Shown one piece after another: positions 47,072 to 58,078 of a DNA stretch of 64,000 nucleotides. The notes beneath the pieces are model-generated. The model was not told the DNA's origin and searched no databases. It saw only the letters and a list, made by a program, of their open reading frames with translations. The stretch lies in NCBI GenBank assembly GCA_014904845.1, contig MU119453.1, positions 1 to 64,000 of the forward strand, given 5' to 3'. Both the position numbers and the translations under genes were made by a program. Numbering within the stretch: the first letter of the stretch is position 1; every line of letters begins with the position of its first letter. This DNA comes from Acephala macrosclerotiorum (Eukaryota > Ascomycota > Leotiomycetes > Helotiales > Mollisiaceae).

Positions 47072-50000
47072 TTACTCCTGCTGCCACTTAACAATATATG
47101 CCACCAAAACCCCATTAACAACTGCAACAATCCAACCCGCAAATCCAAACGCACCCTGAAAATCGCTGTTATACCAGTTCCACAGAAACGCTGTCAAGCC
47201 ACTCAGCGCCAGTAAAACAAAATTAATGACGCCAATAATGAAATAATCAGGGCCTTCGTTTATGTGGATGCCCCACCCATAGTTCACTGCTCCGGTAAAT
47301 CTCAGAATGCTAGAATCGAGCTTCTTGGGAAGACGTGGAAGCCAGGCTGGTTTTGGATTGTAGGCTGTGCAAGAGAGTAAGTGGAGAAATGTGTGTTGTG
47401 GTATTGGGGGATCGTCTTCGAGGGGACAAGGCGTGTAGGCGTAGTTTTTAGAGTTGACTTCGCACGGTGGCGGAATGGCGAGCGGCTTTTGGAGGATGCC
47501 GACAACAAGGGGATCTTCGACTGCAAACTGCGTAAAACAGAATTAGCAAACTCATACTAGGACTTGATGTTGACTTCCTTACTCGTACAAAATGGACTCC
47601 TGAAGGTTTGAGGAGCCAGAAGCGAGACCGAAATCCTCGTAAGCGGCGGTATTCTGCTCGAATCCTGCGAAACAACTCGCCATCGCAGCTGACATCTCTT
47701 AAGTCAATTTCACTAAGTGTTTTTGTGTATTCCCCGGTGTTGATGCAAACCTCGAGATACGATTGAGTTGGAACGTAGGGCGCTAGATCGCTGCTAGGAC
47801 TGGAAGCGCTCGAAACTGATCTCGGTAGGGACGAAATTGATGAGTCTGGATTCGACGCCACGGACGATCTTGTTGACGGGTTTCTTGGAATGGGCGTGCG
47901 AACGTCAGAGAGTGGTATACCGGTAGACGATCCTCTCATGTTCTGGGAAGGACTTGGAGACTGAAGTATTGTAGCTAAACAGTTGACTGCATCCATTGAG
48001 CCATTCTGAAAGTCGGCATACAAACTTTCACCACAACCCTAGGTGGATTAGTATACGGAGGAAAATAGAGGATGCTGTACTGACACAAGTCCATTCGACT
48101 CGGCGATCCCCGCTTTGAGGACGCGCCCGAACGAGTTTCTGAAGCCGAGTGATGACTATTTTCATCATTCCAGGCGGTCGCAATTCGTGAGACGAATGAG
48201 CAACCATCTCAAACGGCGAGGCTGAATCCAGGATTGCATTGTCACTTATCACGGATGAACTTTCGTCAGCTGAAGACAAGTCGCTAAGTGGAGGCGGTAC
48301 ACCGTCCTCATCCAGCCAGGCGGATACGCCTGGCAACTGACCAGCCTTGTATGAGAACATGGCCGCATCTACAAGATCCGCTTGTTGGATCTTGGACTTC
48401 GGTGGACCTCCAGTCTGTTCTGGCTCATGAATTTTGTGAACTTGCGACAATGGGGAGTGTTCCATTGTTACTGGAATATCATCCTTGCTCACAATGTCTC
48501 TCAGTGCCGGCGATTTTACAAAACTCTCGGCGCTTGGATGTGCTGGGTGGGGGTTCACAAATTCGTGCAAGCCTTTGGTAAACGCTTCAAACGCATCGGA
48601 TGAAATGATGAATTCTTTGACTCTTGTGAGATTTGGCAAGGCATCCCCGCCGCCATCGCTAGAGTCGCTTCCATCACAATCGCTGTCAGGATTGTTATTC
48701 GCTTGTTGGACAGTGGTTGCGTCGTCGATGTTTGATGAAAGTCTAGCCACCATAGGATCAAATGGGTCCAGTCTCTGCATGTTGTCGAGTGCATCGACCT
48801 GGCTGGTGCTTTGATCGCCATCATCTGATAAAAGTCGCTCCAACATGAGCTTAGAGGCTTCCTGCTTCTTCATATCGTCGAGTGCATCCGCCTGGCTGGT
48901 ACTTTGATCACCAGCAAATCTCTTGCTGATTGTCCGTGTCATGAAGGCACGATAGTGGTGGATAAGTCTGGTAGCACTCTTTTGTGCGTTGTCTGTTGCT
49001 TCCTTTCGCAGATTTGTGGCAAATTCCTTCAAAAGGCGATTGAAGTTCCGCTCGAACCGATCTTGCGCCATGGACTCAAAACCCTTCGCTATGAGACTTG
49101 ATATCTCAGCTTTACTCAGAAATATTTCCACCGCTTCCTCAGCAGCTCCTCCAATGCTAGCAGGGTTGACAGATGACATCGAATGATCCGTGATTAGACT
49201 TTCAACAGAAACAATAGATGCTGTATCCCAAGTGGAAACAATCGGGAAGCTGATTCCCATCCCGTGTGCAATACTCTGCCAATCCCAACTCCTCTCATCC
49301 CTTTTATCCATGAGCCTCCACACCTCCTCTAGCACCTTTGCAGCCTTGTCTGCATCCGAATTCCCGAACTCTGTATAAACCTTCGCCTTTGCCAGAGCTA
49401 CTCGAATCGGTTGTCTCATCTCAGCTTCAAACGCTCCACAGCCGATGACGATTGCCGGAGTCAATAGTAGTGTTTGATCTTTGGGTTCGAAATGAGACAA
49501 TATCTGGACACCATCGCGAACTGCAGTCGTTATGCGCGGATTGGGCTTCCAATGCGTGTTCTGAGGGGGGTAAAGAGTGAGCCAAAGGTAAATCCACATT
49601 GTCTGTCTATACAATAATCCTTCGGTATTGCGAGGGTGTCCGAGTGACGAGGCGGGACTCCATTCTCGGATCCCGGCATCGATTACTGCTGCTCTGTAGA
49701 GCGCGTTGTAGTCGACGATGGGATCGATGCTCTGTTCGATATGTTGGCGAATTACATTGCGAATGTTAGTTATTTTGGGCGCATAGGCGAAAATATCGTG
49801 GATATTTCCGGGAACTACCGTTAGTGGTTGCGGGAGGTTCCAGTTATCGAAATCGTAGTGGGCGTCGTCTTGTGGAAGAATGAATAGTTCTCCTAGAAGA
49901 TTCGTAGCAGAAGTAGATTGAATTGATCTGTTCGAGACCAGGCTGGCATAACCACTGTCCCTGGATGCCATTGTGGCAGCGTCCGGGAAGATCTTCTCAT

Positions 50001-50214
50001 TTACCATCTGAGAATCGGACCTTGAAATTGATGTCTGTGTCTTGGTGTCCTCTGGCCCTAAGTGCTCATCCGGACTTTTGTCATTGTTCATGCTACGTGA
50101 ATTGACTCCCTCTGTCTTGATATCCGCACTCGACTCAGGCCGAGGCCTAACTCTTCTTTGAAGATCAACTTCGGCAGCTTTTCGTTTCATGTTTATTGTG
50201 CTAAATGGCAACAT
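47072..50214 (-). CDS. Fusion-like protein: fungal transcription-factor domain plus membrane-anchored fungal domain
   Basis: Exons 50214-48085, 48038-47583 and 47527-47072, both introns phase 0, give 1013 aa. Residues about 150-330 (RQTMWIYLWLTLYPPQ, LLLTPAIVIGCGAFEAEMRQPI, AAKVLEEVWRLMDKRDERSWDWQS) fit the fungal_trans_2 regulatory domain; no Zn2Cys6 finger precedes it, only a basic MKRKAAEVDLQRRVRPRP stretch. Then comes AVEIFLSKAEISSLIAKGF, RFERNFNRLLKEFATNLRKEA, a charged linker with a tandem duplication, RRVEWTCGCGESLYADF, SYLEVCINTGEYTKTLSEID and GWGIHINEGPDYF, a widespread uncharacterised fungal family ending in two transmembrane helices (GVINFVLLALSGLTAFLWNW, FAGWIVAVVNGVLVAYIVKW). The whole N-terminal 710 codons are one open exon, so the join is seen in sequence. 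A fused regulator tethered to a membrane is an inference. Confidence 0.75.
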
Positions 50215-52071
50215 TTAAAATCAGGGACCGATACGCATTGCAAGACAGAAGAAGTGGCGATTAACGTACATTGGAAATATATCAAGACGATACAATTGCA
50301 TCCAAAACGAAATGTTCGGTGAGAAGAAAATCCAATACTGAATTTTTTTTTTCTACAGCCTCACCTCGTGCCTGCACAGCCACACTCATGCACTCGCAAC
50401 AAGCCACAATTATAGTCATACAGGCAAGGCAGATTAACGGACTCTGAGAATTGTTCCCAGACAGGAGTAGGGCTACTAGTAAGGTTATAGATAGCAAACT
50501 ACCCGCGGAAAATGTACTTAAACCCCTCAAGAAATGGAGGCTTGGTCGAAGATGAAGAGTAAAAGGAAGGTCAAAAGAAAATGAAAGTTTTAACATAGCA
50601 GAGCTTCCCGGCTAGAAAGCCTCGAGTGCCTTACCAGTGCTGAATGCACACCAAGAAACACCCACACCGCGTGGTATCGCCTGAGGTGAAACTTCATATC
50701 CTTAGTAGCTCACGGAACCGCAGCAGCCATTTCAATATGTTCCTCAATCGAAGCTTCCTGTGACACTTGTGCTCAGCTCTTTCTCGATATATCGCGTTCT
50801 CTTGAGATGGTGTAGTACGTCTCGGAGCTCCCACGTTTTGGTGTATGCTTGATGAATCCTATCCGCATTCTTAGAGTACCTAGTCAGGACAACTCTTCCT
50901 CGTTCAAGAGCTACTTCGATTTTTGGCAGGCTTGTGACGACTAGAGTGACTGGGTGAGCACCACAATTACTTGCGAAGGCAACCAGTACGGATCTAATTA
51001 TGGGATGTCAGCCAAACAATCAAGAATTGGTGGTACACGGATAGAGCAAAACGAGCAACAATGAGAACAACTGTCTCTGGAGTGAATCCGCTGTGACAGG
51101 TTATTATAGCGGGGGTACCTCTCCGCGAAGTGGGCCAGGTCGCGATGTGGTTCTGGAGATCTTGCCAGAAAGTTGTGGAGACGCGAAGTCTTCGCAATTC
51201 TGCCGCCCTGCCAAAATAGGCATAGCTTTACGGCGCCTAGCTCACCGCCTTAGTGCATTGTAGCGTTTCCTCCCTTCTTCGTTCTTGATATTTTGTAGGT
51301 TTTAGACCACGTTATTCTTGATGTGAAGAAGTACATTTACTCATCACGGCAGCAGAATATCAAATACATTCTGGAGTACTCGGAGATAAAACTACGGGTG
51401 ATTCATCATTTTGTTGCACATCACAATGCCTGCGCCATTCATAAGCAGAGACGCCATTCATGAACGTCGGCCACAACACCTCTCCATCTCACGAGCAGCC
51501 GCTTTTCTACCACGATTACTTGCGATGAGTACTTCAAACTGCCTGAGGATATGTTTGGCGATGCTCAATTGATTGAGATTGGCGTTATTGGTCTGTGTCT
51601 GAAAGGCAGTTCACTCTGCTCGCAGGCATTTCGGAGGAAGATGCATCGTTGGTGAGCAGCAAGTGCTGTGAGCCGGACTCCTGGAATGTTGAACACAAAC
51701 TCGCGAGTCGATATCACGACATATGCTTGTTAGACCACTAGGGTACTAGCCAGACAATGGCAATCATACATCGCGTCGAAGTACTGTAGCATCTTGAGAC
51801 GCTGACCAACACAGGAGACTTCGCAATCATTTGATTGATCATGGAAATGAGGGTCACGGCATCAAGTATTAGGCACGGTACACACTAAGCATTTGTAGAG
51901 GATCTGTGGGTTACAAGATTGTAAGTCTGCGAATTCCATGCGTGGTCAAGAACATAACCAAACCTATTGCCTATCCCATTATTTTTGTTCACCAATGAAT
52001 CCCAAGACGCCCCTCAACGCCACCAATCAACCACCAAGATCCCAATCCACCCAATCCGCAAGTGCAACGAC
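50215..52071. other. Intergenic, no supported gene
   Basis: About 1.9 kb with only short frames (up to 104 aa) and no motifs on either strand. It contains the promoter of the fusion-like gene at its left end and the 3' region of the Cys/His-tail gene at its right end. Confidence 0.4.
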
Positions 52072-53120
52072 TTAATGAGACTTCTTGTTACATTCACAAT
52101 CCTCATGCTTGCATTGCTTATGCTTGCATGCACCCTCATCATGCTTGCATGAGCACTCGCACTTCTTGCCACCGTGGTGCTTGCACTCATGAGTAGCATG
52201 GCTATGAGGTTGAGCCTTGACGAAGACCAAGAAGTTCTCTCCAGTCTCGCCAACGGCATGAACGAAGCACTCATCACCATATGGCCACTCGCCCTTGAAA
52301 TCCTCCTTCTCGTCGTACTCAGCGAACGATTCCTTCTTGACTTCGTCATCTAGGAGGGCAGTGTGGGCGGCTTCGAATGCCTCCTTGCGAGTGAGGTAAG
52401 TGCCTTCTACTTCGGTGTTTTGAATGCCGCCGATACGATCGTTGTTGTAGTTGATGGTTGTCTGCAAGACTGATCCCCCAAAGTATTAGAACTTGCTCAA
52501 CTCTGGCGGATGAGAAAGTAAGTGCTCACCATAATGCAAATGACCCTCGACTTCGCCAGTGGAGTTGCCCTTGAATTTCCCGACATTTGGCTTCGTGTCT
52601 AGACGGACCTCAAACTCTTGACCCGCTGGAGCCTTCGCAAAGGCAACAACTCCATCGGGGTGCTTCCACTCTTCAGGCTGTACCCGAAATCTCGGTGTTA
52701 GCATTTCTTTTTCTAGCATTTCAAAGAGGAGAATAGGGTCTTCCAGGGGGCTTGGGACATTTAGGACTCTCGAAACAGAGGGTGAAGAGGACTTGGGTCC
52801 GAGAAAGTGGGCTTACCTCGACTTCACTCTTCACCTCATACTTCTCGAAATCGTCTCGAAGGTAGCCTTCAGAAGCAAGAGCAGAGTAAGCAGCTTGTTT
52901 GGCGGCAGGGAGTTGGGTGAAGGTTCCGAGAATGTCGACGATGCGGGTTGCCCCAGATTTATCTTCGTGATACTATACTCAGAGTTAACATTTCTATTCC
53001 AAGCACATCAAAGGCAATAGTAGAGGGGAATGCTCCAGGAGTCTTGAGACATTTAGAACTTGCCTCTGTGATGGTCCGCTTGACGTGGTAGAGGAATTCT
53101 GGGATTTCGTTTGCTGCCAT
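52072..53120 (-). CDS. Hypothetical protein with Cys/His-rich metal-binding-type tail
   Basis: Exons 53120-53064, 52972-52817, 52677-52530 and 52469-52072 give 252 aa. The first 205 residues are soluble and acidic-basic mixed (MAANEIPEFLYHVKRTITE, YHEDKSGATRIVDILGTFTQLPAAKQAAY, EVRLDTKPNVGKFKG), perhaps two repeats of one fold, with TYLTRKEAFEAAHTAL echoing TQLPAAKQAAYSAL. The last 44 residues hold 8 Cys and 9 His, as HECKHH, KKCECSC, GACKHKQC and HEDCECN. This is unlike classical metallothioneins but fits Cu/Zn/Cd binding. The first intron is GC-AG (GAG|GCAAGT). No known family is recognised. It is divergent from a small heat-shock protein, suggesting stress induction; metal buffering is inferred. 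Confidence 0.75.
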
Positions 53121-53625
53121 TGCGTTCTTGTTGTTGGTTGATATTGTGTTGAAGTTCTTGATTAATATAGAAGGGTGTACGAGTAATCAGAGTCAAAGTT
53201 GGCACGTTGTATTCTTGGTCGAATGGGAAGAAGGTTGTGGGAGAGGATCCTGCGTATATATATGCCATCTCATCCGTTTGTCATATGCTTGAATGTCGCA
53301 CGTGATCACGTGGAGAGATTGTGGGGTGATCAGGAGATATTTGCGTGGGCTGACGACCCCTCCTTTGCTTCCAACGTCATTCTGCCGATTTCTATATGCG
53401 TTAAATGCAAGAAGCTATGACCTGATCATGAAAATTCACTGTTTTAAGCTAAAAATCGGATGCTTGATTCGTGGGTTGATCAGGTGTTGATCACCTCCCC
53501 CGCATATAAGCACATTACTTCTCGTCTCCACACCTTGAAACGCCAACACAATTGTCTGACAATTAAAACACTGATCAATCGCTTTCAAAGACTCTATAGC
53601 TTAGGCCCTTCGCGTCTGAATTAAC
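53121..53625. promoter_or_regulatory. Divergent promoter region, Cys/His-tail gene and sHSP
   Basis: A 505-bp region between two divergent starts. It holds TATA-like catataag at 53501-53508 for the sHSP, tatatatatg at about 53256 for the other gene, a CCCCT stress-response-type motif near 53357, several TGATCA strings (53481, 53493) and the long palindrome listed next. Confidence 0.5.
53299..53312. promoter_or_regulatory. CACGTGATCACGTG palindrome (double E-box)
   Basis: A perfect 14-bp palindrome holding two CACGTG E-boxes around GATC. CACGTG is bound by fungal bHLH factors (Pho4-, Cbf1- and SREBP-like). It lies 179 bp from the Cys/His-tail ATG and 314 bp from the sHSP ATG, so it could serve both. 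Binding is not shown. Confidence 0.55.
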
Positions 53626-54544
53626 ATGTCTCCATTCTCCCAACTCAGAAGTCTTCCTGGTGTTGGCGGATACGGTGGCGGAATCGACCGCGACTTCTCG
53701 CCCATCTTGAATTATCTTGATGAATTCGACCGTCATTTCTCGAGTCGTCACCGCTTCATCAACTGCTTCATCCCGAGATTTGATCTAGAAGAAGATGCCC
53801 ACAACTAGTAAGTACATCTCAGTTCATCTCTCAATCTCGTGCCTCTTGTGTTATGTTCCTCCGCCTCACGAAATCTCTCTCGTTCTCATTTACTTCTTCT
53901 TGATACTATTTCAGACATCAGCTAAGTCTCAACTCCAAAGCTACCTCTACGGTGACCTCCCCGGCGCAACAATAGAAACCATCTCCATCGAAGCACACAG
54001 CAACAACACCCTCGCTATCTCCGGCAAAACCACTCGATCTGGTCCACCTCTCCCACCACAAACAGACGCACCCGAAAGTACTGGCGAAACTTCAGACTTC
54101 GTCAAGGTCCAAGTTGAGGACCAAGGACATAAGAACGAAACTGGACCCGGCTCTGCTGCACCACCTGTCGCCCCAGAACATGCAGAAAAGACAGGCGTCA
54201 AACCATACTATCCTCCTCCCCCAACTCAAGGAGGCCATCCGCAACATGAACGCCACCGTACGTACTCGAATGAGCAATCAGCTCCATACAATCCGAGCGG
54301 ACATCGCGTTCTGCTGTCTGAGCGACTGGTCGGTGATTTCCATCGTACTTTCGCGTTCCCATCTCCGGTAGTGGAGGAAGGAGTCAAGGCTAGTCTTGAG
54401 AATGGAGTGCTGAGCTTGGTTGTACCGAAGAAGGAAGGCGGCAGTGAGAAGGAGAGAGGTAGGAGGGTACCTATTGTGCATGGTAATTGGTGGAAGGGTG
54501 ATGAGAGAGGAAGCGGATTTGGATTTGGTGGCGGTGCTGTCTAG
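53626..54544 (+). CDS. Small heat-shock protein (Hsp20/Hsp30-like)
   Basis: Exons 53626-53807 and 53941-54544 give 261 aa. The 133-nt intron (GTAAGT...CAAAG) is phase 2 and creates the expected FDLEEDAHNY-YLYGDLPGA join of the alpha-crystallin domain. Features in order: N-terminal arm with aromatic residues; domain start PRFDLEEDAHNYYLYGDLPGATIETISIEA; a long inserted acidic/Pro-rich loop (residues about 100-170); LSERLVGDFHRTFAFPSPV; ENGVLSLVVPKK; and a C-terminal tail with RVPIV, an I-x-I/V-type anchoring motif. sHSPs are ATP-independent holdases in the cytosol. The inserted loop is typical of fungal Hsp30 proteins. Confidence 0.92.
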
Positions 54545-54848
54545 ATTGTAAGAAATGGTGGTGAAGCTGGCGGTGGATAATGGAAATAGTGAAAGTCCCT
54601 GGGGATATGGGACACTGAAAATGGCAAATAGGCGCTCGGTACAGGTATCACACGGTAATGAAATTGCGTTGTTTTTGCGTTATTCCTTTCCAGTGTGGGC
54701 TTTTCAATGTCCCAAGTCACGAGGGACTTTCATCTTGCAGGCCAAACCTGTTCCAAATAACGCCTCTAAGTATCGTTTTCCTACTCAAACAGCCCCTGCT
54801 CAATGTACCGGCCCACCCCGGATAACCAGCCTTCACAGCTGGAACCCT
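54545..54848. other. Convergent 3' region
   Basis: 304 bp between the sHSP stop and the stop of the small Cys-rich gene. Only a frame of uncertain status overlaps it. Nothing else is seen. Confidence 0.3.
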
Positions 54849-55331
54849 CTACCAACCAAACCACTTCCCCAGCTTCGGTGTCAAATTCTCCTCCCGCTCA
54901 ACCTTCTTCCTAATCTCCAACGCCCTCGCCCTAACATCCCTAATAGCCTCGCTCTTCATCTCCTCTAACCTAACCTTCATATCATCCTTCTCAACCTTGA
55001 TCGTCGTCTCCTTATCTTCCTCCGATCCATCCCCCTTCTTCTTCTCCTCAATCTTAATCTCCAAAGGAGGTTTGCCATCTCTCCATCGTTCAGCATCTTT
55101 TCTTCGACAGTTGCGACATTTTCCCTTTCCACGTGGAAATTTGGGGGCCGAGAGGAAGATGATTTCGATGCCGCATATGCAGGCGAAGGGTGCGGTTTGG
55201 AAACCGCACGGAAAGAGCTCGATGGGAGAGGTGTGGGTGCATGTGTACTATAAGTTTGCGGGTTAGTTTTGCGAGAGACGAGGGAGGAGAAAGGGAAGGT
55301 GACGGACAGAGGTTGTATAGAGTTTACACAT
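54849..55331 (-). CDS. Small Cys-rich protein with coiled-coil tail
   Basis: Exon 1 55331-55308 (MCKLYTTS) and exon 2 55247-54849, separated by a 60-nt GTCCGT...CTAAC...TATAG intron, give 140 aa. The N-terminal half has Cys pairs YTCTH, FPCGF, FACICG and GKCRNC, reminiscent of small fungal zinc-ribbon-like proteins that start MCxxxxxxYxCxH. The C-terminal half is a Lys/Glu-rich helix (KDDMKVRLEEMKSEAIRDVRARALEIRKKVE) likely to coil. Without the first exon no start codon exists in frame, which supports the splice. Function is unknown. Confidence 0.65.
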
Positions 55332-56263
55332 TTTGACTTGCGCGTGAGGCTTGTTTTTTATGTTGTGTGAGTAGCTGGGAATTTGAGAAACCGAGATTGA
55401 CGCGTTGAAGTGTTTGTTTTGTGGTGATTTTCTAAAGTCGGGTTGCTGGTTGGGAGATTGAGGCCGAGATGCGCTTGGGCTGACTACAAGACGCGACGAT
55501 AGTTATGGCGTAGCGACTCTAGTGGATGCGGTCGGACAATAGTAAAGCCGTTGAGAATAGCATTCCAATGTCCTTGCAAAGCTGGGACATTGAGTTGTGC
55601 TTCAACTTTGGTGCGGTTTGCTTTAGCTGGTAAAAACCTCCTCCTATTGGCCCAGGACCAGCTAGGACATTATCAGGACAGTAAAGCTGGTGGGATGAAG
55701 AAGTGAAAACGATTCGTAAGTTTGGTAACTGTCGGGGTATCGGCCATAGACAATGAAGTATGTAGCATAGCACAATATGAAAAGAGAGAAATAGACATTG
55801 CAAAGATAAAAAGGAATGAATCAGAAACAGACGAGCGCATAAAAAGGGAGAACAAGCCGCACCAAAAACAAAGGATCCAGCCTGAAACATCCAGGGCACT
55901 TGACAAGAGTCTTACAGCTACAGGTAGAAGACCTCTCGGAGAGTATTACACAAACTAGATGAAATCCTCCTGCCATCGAAGCAAACTCACGTCACGTGCC
56001 ACCCCAAACTTCCGAAGCAGGAGACCTGCTGGGTAATCCAACTTCACATGTGGTAATGCATACATAAGTAGCATCTTTCGGCAAATCTACCACGTTCCAT
56101 CAGCTTTATCGCTCGGCGAGCTTTCCGAACCCCACTTCAAAGAGTATCCGACATTAACACCGATTTCGCTTAACCACCCCCCGCGCCAACTTTCTCTCCA
56201 CCACACCCACTCCCACTATCATTTTTCATCTCTCCACTTCCCCTTTCCCAACCTCACTTCACT
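55332..56263. other. Intergenic, no supported gene
   Basis: Upstream of the small Cys-rich gene and downstream of the sugar transporter. Opposing frames at 55519-55958 are shadows without motifs. The stretch 56165-56260 is very pyrimidine-rich and is probably transporter 3' sequence. Confidence 0.35.
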
Positions 56264-58078
56264 TTAGACTTTCTCCTCCCTATCCTCAAACCGTTCCTCA
56301 ACCACACTCCCCTCACTCTTCTCCCCGCCCTCACCCGCCGCAATCCTCCTATCTTCCTCCTCATAAACCGCCGGCCTCTTCAACTGCGTCGCAACCTTAT
56401 TCCTATGCACAAAAATCCCCGGTTTCGTCTCAAAGAAACGATCTATATCTTCTAGAGAACGGTTCGCTGTTTCGGGGTAGAAGAAATAGGTTATTGGGAT
56501 GAAGGAGAAACAGATTACGGCCCAGATTATCCAGAAGCGCCAGGAGAGGTTGGCGATTCCGGAGGGGGTTACTTCTGCTACCATGTAGTTCATCTTTGGT
56601 GGTTTGTTAGCATCTCTAGTCATGTCTTTAAAATTTGGTAAGGGAATAGGATGGGGAAGGTGAGAAGGGAGAGAAAATGACGTACAATCCAATTAGTAGC
56701 CATCGCCAAACTGGCCCCCTTAGTCCTCATCTCCAATGCATTAATCTCTGTCGGATACAACCACGGCACACCCAAAACCCCCATCCCAAAACTCGCAAAA
56801 AAGACAAAGAAGAACGTCACTGCCACTGCACCATAGTTATATGAATTGCCTGGATCTTTTTCTGTGAGTGCGAGGACAATGGTGATGATTACCCAGCAGG
56901 TGCAACATGCGGCTGCGGAGGACATCATTACTTTCCGGCGGCCGTAGCGTTCGATGACGAAGTAGGCGAGGATGGAGAAGAGGAGGTAGTCGACTGAGCC
57001 GGCGGCGGCTAGGATACGTGCTCTGGTTGTTGTTAGTGGGTGATGTGATAGGGGAAAGTTAGGGACTTGCCGGAGAGTATCGATGTTGAGGGCGTGGATG
57101 AAGACATAAGTCATGTAATAACTGGTAACATTGATCCCGCTTATCTGATTCATAGCCTGCATCCAAGCCCCCAGAATCATCCTTCTCAGCACTCCTGAAG
57201 GCCCCTTTCCAGAAAGAAGTTGGAACCAGGTATAGGAATTCATGTGTTCGCGGTCGAGAACGTCTTTGATGATGTTGAATTGGGTTTTGACGGATGGGGA
57301 GGAGGTGGTTGCCCCGTGACCTTCGAGGGCGGCGAGAACTTCGTAGGCTTCTTCATATTTTCCTTTGCGGATAAGGAGACGGGGGCTGTCAGGGAGGAAG
57401 GGGCAGAGGACCCAAATTAGTCCTGTGAAGACTGTTGTCGTTAGTCTTAATCAATTACCTGAAAGCATGTGCGAACTTACAAATCTGAAAAGCCAACGGA
57501 AATCTCCAAGCAACACTCCCCTTAGCAAACGAAAACCCAAGTGTCAACCAATTACTAATACTAAACCCCGTAATACAATTCGCCATCTGAATGATAACCA
57601 ACTTCCCCCTACTCCTCATTTTACTCGTCTCCGCCTGCCATACCCCTGCCGTCGCCGTATTCATTCCCGTTCCCAGTCCCGCCACCACTCTCCCAACCAT
57701 CATTTGAGCAACACTGTAACTCGAAGCTTGGATGATGGCTCCAATGGCGATGATCGTACTACCGAGAAGAATTACGCGAGGACGTCCGAGGATGTCGCCT
57801 GTGATGATGGTTGAGAGGGCGCCGAAGAAGCAGCCGAGGTTGTAGACTGATGTGAGGGTTCCTTGGACGGAGGTGCTGGGAAAGGACATTGTGCGGAGGA
57901 AGTCATCACCAACGAGAACATTGCCGAAGACGCCCTGGGATGAGTTAGTAAGGAGAATGGAGGTGTGGGAAAGGGGATATACCTGATCGTAGCCGTAGAA
58001 TACGAGAACAGTGGAGGCAGCGATGGAAATCCATATCGTCAACTTCTCGCCTGACCCTCCGAGATACTTCCGAGCCAT
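56264..58078 (-). CDS. MFS sugar transporter
   Basis: Five exons (58078-57983, 57934-57481, 57431-57071, 57022-56686, 56593-56264) give 525 aa. Sugar-porter marks: FYGYDQGVFG in the first helix, GRPRVILLG after helix 2, GRVVAGLGTGM, PDSPRLL, MNQISGINVTSYY, ERYGRRK and YFFYPETANRSLEDID near the end. Twelve helices are expected. It moves hexoses or related sugars across the plasma membrane by proton symport; specificity is unknown. The fourth exon joins only if the third intron (57070-57023, 48 nt) begins GC (CG|GCAAGT...CCAG), which gives the family-like LRARILAAAGS; reading through would insert 17 extra residues in frame. The second intron uses the CAACAG acceptor to avoid a TGA. Confidence 0.9.
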
